A DNA stretch of 64,000 nucleotides from Virgibacillus proomii. Its GTDB lineage: Bacteria > Bacillota > Bacilli > Bacillales > Amphibacillaceae. Location of the stretch: positions 94,005 through 158,004 of the forward strand of contig NZ_JAHLNO010000024.1 of NCBI RefSeq assembly GCF_018916875.1. The letters are read 5' to 3'. This document shows, piece by piece, positions 38,720 through 46,716 of this stretch. Under the pieces are notes generated by a model. The model was not told where the DNA came from, made no database searches, and worked only from the letters and a program-made list of their open reading frames with translations. How positions within the stretch are numbered: the stretch's first letter is position 1; every line of letters begins with the position of its first letter. Made by a program: the position numbers and the translations under genes.

Positions 38720-39600
38720 TCTAATCCTACATCTTTTTCCTTATCATTCAACTTTTCTCCCGGTGCTTCTAAGGAAATGTTACCTAGTCTACCTGAGCGT
38801 AAATCTTGAATAAAAATTTTGGAAACTTTAGAGAAATTCACCTTTCCACCACTTTCTAATGCCCCACGTTGTTTACCGATGGTCACAAAAATATCCCACA
38901 TATCCTCCGTGTCTTGACTTAAATTGTACCGTTTTTTAAGATTGTTAGGATAATGAACTTTCATATAGTTAATGACAAAAGCCACGATATCCTGCATTGG
39001 TAACAGTTGATCTTTAATCGTACCAATGGCGGCTAAACGATATCCAACTGCTTCTTCCTCGAATTTTGGCCATAGTATGCCCGGTGTATCAAGCAGTTCA
39101 AAATCCTTTTTAACTTTAATCCACAACTGCTGTTTCGTAACACCCGGCTTATCCCCAGTTTTTGCAATCTTTTTATTAGCTAATCGATTGATAAGGGTTG
39201 ATTTGCCGACATTTGGTATCCCAATAATCATCGCTCGAGCAGCACGTGACTGAATTCCTTTTGCCTTTAGCTTATCCAATTTTATTTGGGCTTGTTCTTT
39301 TGCTAATTGAATGACCCGTTTTATATCCTGTTTATTATTTACATTAACCGCAATCGCTGGGACTTCTCGCTCCTTAAAATAGAAAAGCCATTGATCTGTA
39401 ACTCGTGGGTCAGCTAGATCACTTTTCATCATTAATGTAATTTTGGATTTATGTTGCAAGATTTCTTTTAGCATTGGATTTTGTGAGGACAGAGGCACTC
39501 TTGCATCTACTAATTCTATTACAAAATCGACTAACCTTAGTTTTTCCACTACTTCTCGCTTTGCCTTTGCCATATGTCCAGGAAACCATTGAATTGTCAT
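38716..39600 (-). CDS. rbgA: RbgA (YlqF), 50S ribosome-assembly GTPase
   Basis: RbgA is the circularly permuted GTPase needed for late 50S maturation. The order G4-G5-G1-G2-G3 is seen: G4-type segment near residue 58 (MKSD), G1 GIPNVGKST near 127, G2 DKPGVT, and G3 DTPGILWPKFEE. The C-terminal RNA-binding domain follows. The G4 motif is usually NKxD; here Met replaces Asn. The ATG at 39600 gives MTIQWFPGHMAKA. A longer frame to 39639 overlaps lepB and was not used. The C-terminus ends in a short charged tail at the R2 element. Confidence 0.93.
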   Translation of the reverse strand: MTIQWFPGHMAKAKREVVEKLRLVDFVIELVDARVPLSSQNPMLKEILQHKSKITLMMKSDLADPRVTDQWLFYFKEREVPAIAVNVNNKQDIKRVIQLAKEQAQIKLDKLKAKGIQSRAARAMIIGIPNVGKSTLINRLANKKIAKTGDKPGVTKQQLWIKVKKDFELLDTPGILWPKFEEEAVGYRLAAIGTIKDQLLPMQDIVAFVINYMKVHYPNNLKKRYNLSQDTEDMWDIFVTIGKQRGALESGGKVNFSKVSKIFIQDLRSGRLGNISLEAPGEKLNDKEKDVGLD

Positions 39601-39610
39601 CGTATAGTAC

Positions 39611-40171
39611 CTACTTTCCAATAATTTGTATCCGATCAATGGGCCAATAAATCAAGCTTGTTTTCCCGACGATTTGATCGAGAGAAACTAGTCCAATTAC
39701 CCGGCTATCTGTTGAATTTTCTCTATTATCTCCTAAGACGAGCACATCATTTTCTGGAATCTTATGGTGGTTACCAGGAAGATCTTCCAATGTAAAGTCA
39801 TTGGTTTGTATTTGGTATGCTTGTTGATCGGTTAAAAAGGGCTGACTCACTTCTTTACCATTAATGTATAATACATCATCCTTTATTTCAACATGCTCAC
39901 CTGGCAGACCGATTACACGTTTTATAAAATCTTTTTCTGATGAAGCATGGAAAACGACAATATCAAATCGTTCAGGTTCTTGAAAATGGTACGTGAATTT
40001 ATTTACGATCATTTGATCCCCGTTTTGTAATGTAGGCAGCATAGATGGTCCATCAACTACAATTGCGGCAAAAAAGAATGTTCGTATAATAAAGGCTACG
40101 CCAAGAGCGATTAAAAGTGCTTTTAACCAGTCCCACCATTCATTTTTTCTTTCTTTCGGTTTGTCTGCCAC
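39611..40171 (-). CDS. lepB: Signal peptidase I (LepB/SipS type)
   Basis: Type I signal peptidase cleaves secreted proteins at the membrane. The 186-residue protein has one N-terminal membrane segment (LKALLIALGVAFIIRTFFF), the catalytic serine in GPSMLPTL, the lysine in DFIKRVIGLPGEHVE and the GDNRENSTDSR box. The GTG at 40171 is 9 nt from AGGAGG; a TTG at 40180 touches that site. It lies between rplS and rbgA. The four-unit R1 array lies directly upstream. Confidence 0.94.
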   Translation of the reverse strand: MADKPKERKNEWWDWLKALLIALGVAFIIRTFFFAAIVVDGPSMLPTLQNGDQMIVNKFTYHFQEPERFDIVVFHASSEKDFIKRVIGLPGEHVEIKDDVLYINGKEVSQPFLTDQQAYQIQTNDFTLEDLPGNHHKIPENDVLVLGDNRENSTDSRVIGLVSLDQIVGKTSLIYWPIDRIQIIGK

Positions 40172-40221
40172 TAGCTCCAACCTCCTGTTTTAAAACCTCA
40201 TTCCTATGTATTCAGCTTTTT

Positions 40222-40825
40222 ATAAAGTAAAACTTCATTTCTTGGAATGCTTTTCCCAAGAAATGTTAGTTAAACGAACCGGGCATTTAGGTGCCGTTTT
40301 CTCACACGTAGACCCTTTTTGTATCAACTCTGGTCTTGTAGTGGGAGGCTTACGGCAACTTACATGCGGGATAAAGTGAATCTTCATTTCTTGGAATGCT
40401 TTTCCCAAGAAATGTTAGTTGAACGAATCGGGCATTTAGGTGCCGTTTTCTTCCACTTAGACCTTTTTGTACAAACTCAGGCTCTTTGAAGTGGGAGACT
40501 TACGGCACCTTACATGCGGGATAAAGTGAATCTTCATTTCTTGGAATGCTTTTCCCAAGAAATGTTAGTTGAACGAATCGGGCATTTAGGTGCCGTTTTC
40601 TTCCACTTAGACCTTTTTGTACAAACTCAGGCTCTTTGAAGTGGGAGACTTACGGCACCTTACATGCGGGATAAAGTGAATCTTCATTTCTTGGAATGCT
40701 TTTCCCAAGAAATGTTAGTTGAACGAATCGGGCATTTAAGTGCCGTTTTCTTCCACTTAGACCTTTTTGTACAAACTCAGGCTCTTTGAAGTGGGAGACT
40801 TACGGCACCTTACATGCGGGATAAA
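40222..40825 (+). repeat. R1 tandem array, four units
   Basis: Four R1 units follow head to tail with periods of about 149-150 bp, sharing one ATAAA between neighbours (at 40371, 40521, 40671). The outer ends are ATAAA at 40222 and 40821. Units 2-4 are almost identical (ATTTAGG vs ATTTAAG is the only difference noticed). Unit 1 diverges more. Hairpin 1 has a different stem from most other R1 copies (CATTTCTTGG with CCAAGAAATG). The array lies between rplS and lepB. Confidence 0.93.
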
Positions 40826-40841
40826 CTTGGCTTACTAGAGC

Positions 40842-40878
40842 AAAAAGGAGCTTGCGCAAATTTGCCAAGCTCCTTTCC
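40842..40878 (-). terminator. Rho-independent terminator of rplS
   Basis: On the minus strand AAAGGAGCTTGGC pairs with GCAAGCTCCTTTTT around an AAATTTGC loop. It starts about 27 bp after the rplS stop, before the R1 array. Confidence 0.88.
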
Positions 40879-40904
40879 TAAACATGTTTTCGTCATGTAT
40901 TCGA

Positions 40905-41249
40905 TTAGCGACGTTCTTTTATACGAGCCGCTTTTCCGCGAAGATTACGTAGATAGTATAGTTTCGCGCGACGTACGCTACCACGGCGGGTTACTTCAAT
41001 TTTATCGATACGAGGGGAATGTACAGGGAATGTACGCTCAACACCTACACCGTAAGATAGTTTTCTCACCGTAAATGTTTCACTAATTCCACCATTTTGT
41101 CGTTTAATTACGACACCTTCAAATACCTGAATACGTTCACGAGAACCTTCCACAACTTTTACGTGGACTTTAACTGTATCCCCTGCACGAAAATCAGGAT
41201 GATCCATACGAAGTTGGTCTTTTGTAATTTCTTCAAGCAATTTTTGCAT
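40905..41249 (-). CDS. rplS: Ribosomal protein L19
   Basis: L19 sits at the 30S-50S interface. The 114-residue protein shows [32 protein letters not shown] and [17 protein letters not shown], both nearly invariant. A good ribosome site (GGAAGGAG) precedes the ATG. It is normally in the rpsP-rimM-trmD-rplS unit. Here a 976-bp repeat-rich gap separates it from trmD and it has its own promoter. Confidence 0.97.
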   Translation of the reverse strand: MQKLLEEITKDQLRMDHPDFRAGDTVKVHVKVVEGSRERIQVFEGVVIKRQNGGISETFTVRKLSYGVGVERTFPVHSPRIDKIEVTRRGSVRRAKLYYLRNLRGKAARIKERR

Positions 41250-41345
41250 CCTGGTTCACTCCTTCCAACTCAATGCTCATATCTCCTATCCGACAGCGGA
41301 ACATCGTTGATCATGCTTAAAGACGAAACTTTAAACACAACATAT
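41250..41345 (-). ncRNA. Possible L19 leader (autogenous control RNA)
   Basis: The rplS transcript would carry a leader of about 90 nt with GTTTCGTC, AACGATGTTCCGCTGTCGG and GGAGATATGAGC segments on the minus strand. Rfam lists L19 leaders in Gram-positive bacteria, and I recall some of these features, but I cannot verify the fold. Low confidence. Confidence 0.35.
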
Positions 41346-41374
41346 AATATACCATATACAATGACATACTTCAA
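41346..41374 (-). promoter_or_regulatory. Sigma-A promoter of rplS
   Basis: On the minus strand TTGAAG (41374-41369) and TATATT (41351-41346) are 17 bp apart, about 100 bp before the rplS ATG. Confidence 0.6.
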
Positions 41375-41437
41375 CTACTATTTCAGTGAGTCTGTCAAGT
41401 ATTTCCGGGAGCTCCTCTCACCTAGTGGTTTTCTTGC

Positions 41438-41742
41438 TTTTATCCCGAATGTGAGATACCGTAAGACTCCCACTTCAAGAGTTGAAATCGATACAAAGAA
41501 GATAACGGCACCTAAATTCCCAATTCGTTCGGGTCGACCGGATGTCGATCACAAAGGCGTTGCAACAGGACAGAGTATGCTTCGACAGCAATACACCGCG
41601 ATTTTCCAAGGACAAGGAAAGCTACATAGCGACGCATCGCACGACGAAAAAGTGTTTTTTCTTTTTCAAGGACGTTGCGATGTTAGCCTTTATTCTAGTA
41701 AAAGATAGAGGAAAACTCCTACTGAATGAAGTTTCACTTTAT
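41438..41742 (-). repeat. R1 copy in reverse, interrupted by an R3 sequence
   Basis: The ends TTTAT at 41438 and 41738 and the flanking R1 parts (ATACCGTAAGACTCCCAC near 41456 and CTCCTACTGAATG near 41716) define an R1 copy in reverse orientation. The middle, about 41532-41708, is an R3 sequence (GACAAGGAAAGCTAC, GACGCATCGCACGACG) instead of one strand of hairpin 1. The whole is 305 bp instead of 160. Confidence 0.7.
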
Positions 41743-41781
41743 TTCCGATTTAGTAAAAGCTTTCGAATTATCGCTCCTGAA

Positions 41782-41907
41782 CCCGCAGTGGATATACACT
41801 TCGCTTTTCGCGGGCAACGCCTCAACTTCCTCGGAAGCAAAGAGCGGCTTCCTGCGGGATTTTCGGATGTTACTTTTCCCGCAGGAGTCTTCGTGTATAT
41901 CCACTGC
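41782..41907. repeat. R5 element with 15-bp terminal inverted repeats
   Basis: GCAGTGGATATACAC at 41785-41799 is the exact inverse of GTGTATATCCACTGC at 41893-41907. Inside, TCCTGCGGGA (41850-41859) pairs with TCCCGCAGGA (41876-41885), and TTCCTCGGAA is a small palindrome. This GC-richer nested palindrome contrasts with its AT-rich surroundings. I believe related sequences exist in Bacillaceae intergenic DNA. Confidence 0.7.
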
Positions 41908-41969
41908 TTTTTTGGAGATTCCAATTCTTATCTATTTTAGATTTTTTATAGACGCTGTTTTCCGAATGC

Positions 41970-42150
41970 TCAAAACCCCATTAAACTTCGTAAAGCACTT
42001 ACATATGGCTTTCCTTGATCATCGTATACTAATGCTGGCATATGCCCTTGAATAGTACCAATCGATCGCCTTGTCTTTTCTGTAAGCAAGGGTGCGAATG
42101 TTGGCAGATTATATCTCCTTCTTATTTGTTTTCCTGTCCAAGACTTATTA
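41970..42150 (-). pseudogene. Unrecognised coding remnant without start codon
   Basis: An open frame on the minus strand reads SWTGKQIRRRYNLPTFAPL, then TEKTRRSIGTIQGHMPALVY, then DDQGKPYVSALRSLMGF and a stop. Its composition looks protein-like and it ends just before the R5 element. There is no proper start codon or ribosome site; a TGA lies in frame upstream. I do not recognise the family. It may be the C-terminal remnant of a lost gene between trmD and rplS. Confidence 0.35.
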
Positions 42151-42225
42151 TATCAAAGATAAGAGTCCTCTTCCCTTCCCCTCATAATTTGTTCTAATAT
42201 TATAAACAATATCCCCGTTTATATT

Positions 42226-42975
42226 TTACTCATACTTTCCATTAACAGATTTTTTTATTTCAGCTAGAAACACTTGAAGATCTCGTGGTAAATCTATCTT
42301 TTCTAGTAGATCACTTCTTCGTTCAAAAGTTCGCCTAACTGCCTCCCGTTTTCTCCATGTTTCTATTTTTTGATGATCCCCTGAGAGTAATATGTCTGGA
42401 ACCTTCATGCCTCGAAAATTGGCAGGGCGTGTGTAATGTGGATGCTCAAGTAAACCTGTAGAAAAAGAATCTTGTGGAGCTGAAGCTTTATTACCTAATA
42501 CCTCAGGCAAAAGGCGGACAACACTATCAATGACTACCATCGCACCTAATTCGCCTCCCGTTAACACATAATCGCCTATGGATAGTTCATCTGTTGCTAA
42601 ATAATGTCTAATTCGTTCATCAAAGCCCTCATAATGACCACAAATAAATATTAAATGTTCTTCTTTGGCTAGTTCCTCTGCCTTTGTCTGTTGAAATTGT
42701 TCACCTTGAGGGCACATTAAAATTATTCTTGGCTTCGTATTACGTTTTGTTTTGATGGCATCTACGGCATCAAAAATAGGCTGTGGCGTCAATACCATTC
42801 CGGCGCCACCACCATATGGGTAATCATCCACCTTTTGATGCTTGTTTTCAGAGTAATCTCGAAAATTAATTAAATCATAACTAAATATATTCTTATCCTG
42901 CGCTTTTTTTAAAATCGATGCGTTCATTACGCCATGAAACATTTCAGGAAAGAGCGTTAAAACATCTATATGCAT
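42226..42975 (-). CDS. trmD: TrmD, tRNA (guanine-N1-)-methyltransferase (m1G37)
   Basis: TrmD methylates G37 of tRNAs to prevent frameshifting. The 249 residues have the SPOUT-type trefoil-knot fold: [42 protein letters not shown] and [14 protein letters not shown]. The C-terminal domain with [16 protein letters not shown] is present. Its ATG overlaps the rimM stop by one base. Confidence 0.96.
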   Translation of the reverse strand: MHIDVLTLFPEMFHGVMNASILKKAQDKNIFSYDLINFRDYSENKHQKVDDYPYGGGAGMVLTPQPIFDAVDAIKTKRNTKPRIILMCPQGEQFQQTKAEELAKEEHLIFICGHYEGFDERIRHYLATDELSIGDYVLTGGELGAMVVIDSVVRLLPEVLGNKASAPQDSFSTGLLEHPHYTRPANFRGMKVPDILLSGDHQKIETWRKREAVRRTFERRSDLLEKIDLPRDLQVFLAEIKKSVNGKYE

Positions 42976-43490
42976 TAGTCCAACAGTCCTTCCATTGGCC
43001 TAATGGTCACTTTCTTTTTAGCTACATCTACATGGAGCACTACTTCTTTGATATATGGAATAAGTACATCTTTTCCTTGTTTTCTTTTGGCAACCCAGAC
43101 ATCATTTGCTCCCGGTGATAAAATTTCTTTGATTGTTCCTATTTCTTCGCCAGCTTCAGTGACCACAGAACATCCGATAATTTCATGATAATAATATTCA
43201 TTCTCTTCCAATTCCGTAAGCTGTGATTCACTGATTTTTAACTCACAGCCTTTAAACGGTAAAATATCATTTATATTATGGAAGCCTTCAAACTGAAGTA
43301 AATCGAAGTCTTTAAGTACACGATGATTCGCAATGGTAACTTGAAAAGGGGGGTGATTGTCCTTTATCACAAATAATGTATTCCCAATTTGAAAACGATC
43401 TTCGAAGTCAGTAATCCGTAATACTTTTACTTCTCCTTTTATTCCATGGGTATTAATTATTTTTCCAACTGTAAATAACCGTTCTTGCAT
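42975..43490 (-). CDS. rimM: RimM, 16S rRNA-processing/30S assembly factor
   Basis: RimM helps mature the 30S head. The N-terminal domain [25 protein letters not shown] and the PRC-barrel part with [20 protein letters not shown] and [13 protein letters not shown] are clear in the 171 residues. It lies between ylqD and trmD. Confidence 0.95.
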   Translation of the reverse strand: MQERLFTVGKIINTHGIKGEVKVLRITDFEDRFQIGNTLFVIKDNHPPFQVTIANHRVLKDFDLLQFEGFHNINDILPFKGCELKISESQLTELEENEYYYHEIIGCSVVTEAGEEIGTIKEILSPGANDVWVAKRKQGKDVLIPYIKEVVLHVDVAKKKVTIRPMEGLLD

Positions 43491-43501
43491 GATTTCACCT
43501 G

Positions 43502-43891
43502 CTATTCTTCAATTCGTACTACAATATTATCCTTTACAACAACAGCGCTATTACCCATTATTTCATCCCAATGCGATCCCTCAGAGACCTCAACAAGAGC
43601 TTCAACTTCCTTCTCAACAATTTCACTACCAATCTCCAGCATGTCCAGTTGATCCATTTTAAATTCGGCTAGTTTTATCTTTTCTTTGCGATTATTAATT
43701 TCTCGTTGAAAACGCTGGTCGATTTCTTGTTTAGAGAGCCCTGATTTATTCTTTAATTTGCGTTGTTCAAACAGTAGCTGTTGACACTCTTGTTCAAGTC
43801 GCATTTTATGATGAAGAAAATTCGCTTTTATTTCCTCTTTACTCTTTTCTGTGATTATTTGCTTAACTTGGACCTTTTTAATTATTTGCAT
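43502..43891 (-). CDS. ylqD: YlqD family protein
   Basis: This 129-residue protein is highly charged and mostly helical, with a long coiled coil (residues ~18-85) rich in Lys, Glu and Gln, and a C-terminal [20 protein letters not shown] strand-rich part. The size and location between khpA and rimM fit B. subtilis YlqD, whose function is not known. It is conserved in position in Bacillales. Confidence 0.85.
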   Translation of the reverse strand: MQIIKKVQVKQIITEKSKEEIKANFLHHKMRLEQECQQLLFEQRKLKNKSGLSKQEIDQRFQREINNRKEKIKLAEFKMDQLDMLEIGSEIVEKEVEALVEVSEGSHWDEIMGNSAVVVKDNIVVRIEE

Positions 43892-43941
43892 GTTTTACGC
43901 CTCACTCTCAACAAAACATCTAAGCAAACTATCGTTATGTT

Positions 43942-44043
43942 TTAGAAAAACTTGGCTTGTCGCCAAGTTTTTATGGCGAAAGCTATAGGGTTTTTCTTAT
44001 ACTATAAACCATAAAGTTTTATACTTTCCTATAGTCTTAAAAA
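43942..44043 (+). repeat. R2 repeat element between khpA and ylqD
   Basis: This copy runs TTAGAAAAACTTGGC to CTATAG plus CTTAAAAA. Hairpin ACTTGGC/GCCAAGT is followed by TTTTTAT on the plus strand, which on this strand would look like a terminator; the genes around are transcribed from the other strand. Confidence 0.85.
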
Positions 44044-44071
44044 GGGAAAGGTTTATTTTCTCCCTTTCCCT

Positions 44072-44299
44072 TTACATAATATCTAGAAAAACACGCTTAT
44101 TGCTATCTGTTTTCGCTGCATAGACAACTGTTCGAATCGCTTTTGCAATTCGTCCATTTCTACCGATCACCTTACCAACATCATCTGGATGAACGGATAA
44201 GTGATAAACAATCTTGGTATCCTCTTCGGCTTCGGTAACTTTAATTTCTTCCGGATGATCTACAAGTGACGTAACAATTGTTTCAATAAGGGTCCTCAT
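44072..44299 (-). CDS. khpA: KhpA (YlqC), KH-domain RNA-binding protein
   Basis: KhpA is a single KH domain that binds RNA, together with KhpB in related bacteria. The 75 residues contain DDVGKVIGRNGRIAKAIRTVVYA, with the GxxG RNA-binding loop. It follows rpsP by 9 bp. A small conserved gene between rpsP and rimM in Bacillales. Confidence 0.92.
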   Translation of the reverse strand: MRTLIETIVTSLVDHPEEIKVTEAEEDTKIVYHLSVHPDDVGKVIGRNGRIAKAIRTVVYAAKTDSNKRVFLDIM

Positions 44300-44308
44300 G
44301 ATATCACA

Positions 44309-44587
44309 CTACTTTGCAATTTCATTTTTTTGTTCGTGAAACTTTTTCATGATGCCTTCTTTTGAGAATAGATTGCGAACCGTATCACTAGGCTTTGCAC
44401 CTTTTTTCATCCAGTCAAGTGCTTTTTCTTCATCTATTTTAACTTCTACTGGATTGACTACAGGATTATATGTTCCAATTTGCTCGATCGAACGTCCATC
44501 ACGTGGAGCACGTGAATCAGCTACAACGATGCGGTAAAATGGATTTCTTTTCGATCCCATACGCTTTAAACGAATTTTAACTGCCAT
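44309..44587 (-). CDS. rpsP: Ribosomal protein S16
   Basis: S16 stabilises the 30S body. The 92 residues begin [32 protein letters not shown] and continue with [19 protein letters not shown], nearly invariant. It begins the rpsP-khpA-ylqD-rimM-trmD run with its own promoter upstream. Confidence 0.97.
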   Translation of the reverse strand: MAVKIRLKRMGSKRNPFYRIVVADSRAPRDGRSIEQIGTYNPVVNPVEVKIDEEKALDWMKKGAKPSDTVRNLFSKEGIMKKFHEQKNEIAK

Positions 44588-44627
44588 ATTATTGCACCTC
44601 CATATTTAAAACTTAACACATTTTTAG

Positions 44628-44656
44628 ATTGTAGCAGAAAACAGAAAGTCTGTAAA
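44628..44656 (-). promoter_or_regulatory. Sigma-A promoter of rpsP
   Basis: On the minus strand TTTACA (44656-44651) and TACAAT (44633-44628) are 17 bp apart, 41 bp before the rpsP ATG. Confidence 0.7.
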
Positions 44657-44693
44657 GTGTTTTTCCATTACAGGTGAAAAGAATATTTGTCAT

Positions 44694-46046
44694 TTACATA
44701 AATGGCAGTCCCATTCCCCTTCCCTTTTTGCCTTTTTTCCCTTTTTGCATATTGGTCATTTGTTTCATCATTTTCTTCATTTCATCAAACTGTTTAAGTA
44801 GTCGATTTACTTCGGATACAGATGTTCCTGATCCTAAAGCGATCCGTTTTTTTCTGCTTGCATTCATAATGCTTGGGTCTTGACGTTCTTTTTTGGTCAT
44901 CGACTTAATGATCGCTTCTACATGTAAAAGCTTTTTCTCATCAAATTGTGCATTTTTTAAACCTTTCATTTTATTAGCACCAGGTATCATTGCCAATAAA
45001 TCATCCAATGGCCCCATTTTTTTAACTTGCCCCATTTGCTCAAGAAAATCATCCAACGTAAACGTCATGGTACGCATTTTTTCTTCTAATGCCTTTGCTT
45101 GTTTTTCATCTACTGTTGTTTGTGCTTTTTCAATTAAAGATAGCACATCACCCATACCAAGAATTCTCGAGGCCATACGATCCGGATGGAAAGGTTCTAA
45201 TTCATCCAGCTTTTCTCCCATTCCAGCGAACTTTATTGGCTTATCGGTAACAGCTTTGATGGAAAGAGCCGCTCCACCACGTGTATCCCCGTCCAGCTTT
45301 GTTAAAACAACCCCGGTAATATCCAGTTGTTCATTAAAGCTCTCTGCTACGTTCACCGCATCTTGACCTGTCATAGAATCAACCACTAAAAATATTTCAT
45401 GCGGTTGAACTTCCGTTTTGATTTGTTTCAATTCTTGCATTAATTCATTATCTACGTGTAACCGCCCTGCCGTATCAATAATTACATAGTCGAGATGTTC
45501 TTCCTTCGCCTTATCAATTGCTCGTTTTGCAATCTCCACCGGATTTGCTTCTGTTTCCATGGAAAATACAGGCATGTCAAGCTGCTTGCCTAAAGTTTCC
45601 AGCTGCTGGATAGCTGCCGGGCGATACACATCACAAGCTACAAGTAGTGGTTTACGGTTATACTTTTTTCGTAATAAGTTAGCTAACTTTCCCGAGGTAG
45701 TCGTCTTTCCAGCACCTTGTAAACCTATCATCATAATGATGGTAGGACTTTTATCAGCTACTGCAATTTTGCTTTGTTCCCCACCCATTAAAGAAGTTAG
45801 CTCATCTTTGACAACTTTAATAACCTGTTGGCCTGGAGTTAGGCTTTCCATAACTTCCTGACCAACAGCACGTTCCTTGATTCGTTTAATAAGATCTTTT
45901 ACAACTTTATAGTTAACATCAGCTTCCAATAAAGCAAGACGAACTTCTCTTGTCATCTCTTTTACATCTTGTTCTGAAACCTTACCTTTACCTGTAATTT
46001 TCTTAATTGTACTTTGCAGACGGTCGGCTAATCCTTCAAATGCCAT
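44694..46046 (-). CDS. ffh: Ffh, SRP54-type signal recognition particle GTPase
   Basis: Ffh binds signal peptides with 4.5S RNA and docks on FtsY. The 450 residues have the N domain, G domain with GLQGAGKTTTSGKLA, DTAGRLHVD and TKLDGDTRGGAAL, and the Met-rich M domain ending in MKKMMKQMTNMQKGKKGKKG. It follows ylxM by 13 bp. No 4.5S (scr) RNA gene is seen nearby. Confidence 0.96.
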   Translation of the reverse strand: MAFEGLADRLQSTIKKITGKGKVSEQDVKEMTREVRLALLEADVNYKVVKDLIKRIKERAVGQEVMESLTPGQQVIKVVKDELTSLMGGEQSKIAVADKSPTIIMMIGLQGAGKTTTSGKLANLLRKKYNRKPLLVACDVYRPAAIQQLETLGKQLDMPVFSMETEANPVEIAKRAIDKAKEEHLDYVIIDTAGRLHVDNELMQELKQIKTEVQPHEIFLVVDSMTGQDAVNVAESFNEQLDITGVVLTKLDGDTRGGAALSIKAVTDKPIKFAGMGEKLDELEPFHPDRMASRILGMGDVLSLIEKAQTTVDEKQAKALEEKMRTMTFTLDDFLEQMGQVKKMGPLDDLLAMIPGANKMKGLKNAQFDEKKLLHVEAIIKSMTKKERQDPSIMNASRKKRIALGSGTSVSEVNRLLKQFDEMKKMMKQMTNMQKGKKGKKGRGMGLPFM

Positions 46047-46059
46047 AGAAGGTGTCCCC

Positions 46060-46383
46060 CTAATCCAAGTCTTTTATTTTTTTTACAAGCTGCTGCACAT
46101 CTTCCTGCGCATCTGCAAGCTTTTCTTCCAATTGCATCAACAGTTTACAACGTTGCTGGAATTTACTATATAAGCCTAGCTTTTGTTCATAGGTTTCCAA
46201 CATTTGTTCCGTTCGCTTTATATTATCATAAACAGCCTGTCTCGATACATCAAATATTTCGGAGATCTCACCAAGAGAATAGTCCTCTAAATAATACATC
46301 TCCATATAACTTCGCTGTTTAGGTGTAAGTAACGCTTGATAGAAATCAAATAAATAGTTCATTCTCGTCGTTTTTTCCAGCAT
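46060..46383 (-). CDS. ylxM: YlxM, sigma-70-region-4-like SRP-associated protein
   Basis: YlxM is a small helix-turn-helix protein in the ffh/ftsY cluster. Known YlxM proteins affect SRP activity. The 107 residues contain [20 protein letters not shown] and [25 protein letters not shown], typical of a sigma-70 region 4-like helix-turn-helix. Its ATG is 13 bp before ffh. An R1 element lies about 35 bp upstream. Confidence 0.92.
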   Translation of the reverse strand: MLEKTTRMNYLFDFYQALLTPKQRSYMEMYYLEDYSLGEISEIFDVSRQAVYDNIKRTEQMLETYEQKLGLYSKFQQRCKLLMQLEEKLADAQEDVQQLVKKIKDLD

Positions 46384-46416
46384 CAGGCTATAACCTCTTA
46401 TCTGAATAATTTGCTA

Positions 46417-46568
46417 TTTATCCCGCATGTAAGGTGCCGTAAGACTCTCACTTCAAGACAAGAGTTGCTACAAAAGGGTCTAAGTGAGAAAAAACGGCAC
46501 CTAAATACCCGATTCGTTTAGCTAACATTCAAGGAGAAAAGCACTCCTTGAATGAAGTTTCACTTTAT
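46417..46568 (-). repeat. R1 repeat element upstream of ylxM
   Basis: This reverse copy is bounded by TTTAT at 46417-46421 and 46564-46568 (core 142 bp). Its hairpin 1 stem is CATTCAAGGAG pairing with CTCCTTGAATG, differing from the CATTCAGTAGGAG type while staying fully self-complementary. The inner stem of hairpin 2 has a C-G pair replaced by T-A compared with the 23061 copy. Confidence 0.9.
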
Positions 46569-46716
46569 TGGCTTGGCGTCAAACTTTTGGCGCTAGCCAG
46601 TTGTATTTATCCATAACACGAAACACGTTGATCAGCGTCTACCGCTTAATTTTAAAGTTTTTAATGTGTAAAGTAAGAATAACGAATATTTTATTTATGT
46701 GTCAAGCAAAATTCCT

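Noticed and set aside
40222..40825. Tandem repeats considered as a CRISPR array
   Set aside because: The units are about 150 bp, contiguous and nearly identical, with no unique spacers. No cas genes are in the window.
41097..41708. A 203-residue plus-strand open frame across rplS and the R1/R3 repeat
   Set aside because: It is antisense to rplS and runs through non-coding repeats; no ribosome site or family signal is seen.
41782..41907. R5 as an integron attC site
   Set aside because: No R-box core sites (GTTRRRY-type) or integron integrase are visible; the symmetric perfect ends fit a miniature transposon better.
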